A model generated the notes under the pieces. The model did no database searches. It was not told the DNA's origin and saw nothing but the letters and a program-made list of their open reading frames with translations. From the NCBI GenBank assembly GCA_015488375.1, contig WFNX01000026.1, forward strand, positions 1 through 33,649: a stretch of 33,649 nt of DNA, read 5' to 3'. Of the stretch, positions 33,557 to 33,649 are shown in pieces (positions within the stretch are counted from its first letter, which is position 1; every line of letters starts with the position of its first letter). A program made the translations under genes and the position numbers. Source of the DNA: Mariprofundaceae bacterium. Its GTDB lineage: Bacteria > Pseudomonadota > Zetaproteobacteria > Mariprofundales > Mariprofundaceae.

Positions 33557-33649
33557 TACTCCTCCCCTTGATTCGTGCGATTGCCCGCCGCATCACGTAT
33601 AAGCACGCCGCGCACAATAAAACGGGCCTTTGGACTGGCCATGCGGATG
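33556..33649 (-). CDS. C-terminal tail of an unidentified gene upstream of glmM (5' end outside window)
   Basis: The minus-strand frame entering at 33648 encodes about 30 residues ending in RDAAGNRTNQGEE and stops with a TAA that shares one base with the glmM ATG. FIVRGVLIRD could be a final beta strand. In other bacteria glmM often follows folP, ftsH or a YbbR-domain gene. The piece is too short to choose, though it does not look like FolP. The tight junction shows co-transcription with glmM. Confidence 0.6.
   Translation of the reverse strand, partial: IRMASPKARFIVRGVLIRDAAGNRTNQGEE

Noticed and set aside
1-33649. CRISPR array, rRNA genes, phage structural genes or restriction/defence systems
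   Set aside because: No regularly spaced repeats, rRNA-like sequence, capsid/tail or nuclease-type defence proteins were seen on either strand.

Overview
The window is a stretch of proteobacterial chromosome, gammaproteobacterium-like in gene content and operon order. A zetaproteobacterium would also fit, and the sequence alone does not decide it. Evidence for this is the convergent or head-to-tail packing of hisI-hisE, aat, rluC divergent from rne, rluD-pgeF-bamD, glnD-mutS and the classical thrS-infC-rpmI-rplT-pheS-pheT order. Most chromosomal genes are GC-rich, prefer CGC/CGT arginine codons, and overlap by ATGA or GTGA junctions.

Layout. 1-3100: end of histidine synthesis (hisI, hisE), aat on the other strand, then a plus-strand unit HIT protein - DciA-like - Tim44-like protein closed by a strong terminator. 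3100-9290: a small membrane protein, rluC (minus), and divergently rne-rluD-pgeF-bamD, covering RNA processing, rRNA modification and envelope assembly. 9289-16312: a tightly overlapping minus-strand cluster mutS-glnD-patatin-small membrane protein-MurU-like nucleotidyltransferase. 16447-18096: a CPA2 cation/proton antiporter. Its stop codon lies inside the 4-bp target duplication of a complete IS1182-type insertion sequence (18097-19675). 19685-27443: minus-strand translation cluster, read right to left as tRNA-Val(GAC), thrS, infC, rpmI, rplT, terminator, pheS, pheT, then an NfeD-like protein and rnhB. 32210-33649: glmM and the tail of an upstream gene.

The accessory part is 27445-32106, a 4.7-kb AT-richer element (AGA-rich codons) inserted into tRNA-Val and bounded by a perfect 40-bp direct repeat. 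It carries a tyrosine integrase, an AlpA-like small DNA-binding protein, an unknown protein translationally coupled to a very short relaxase-like protein, a lipoprotein preceded by a tiny membrane peptide, and a plasmid-type replication protein with a primase C-terminal-like region. It therefore looks like a small mobilisable plasmid caught in the integrated state.

Unusually, the shared repeat is the 5' half of the tRNA, so the element sits upstream of the tRNA. It has replaced the original promoter of tRNA-Val, and probably that of the co-transcribed thrS-infC-rpmI-rplT genes, because only 25 nt separate the tRNA from thrS. The displaced chromosomal promoter-like sequence remains at 32178-32206 and now points into the element towards its rep gene. 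This promoter exchange is the observation most worth following up.
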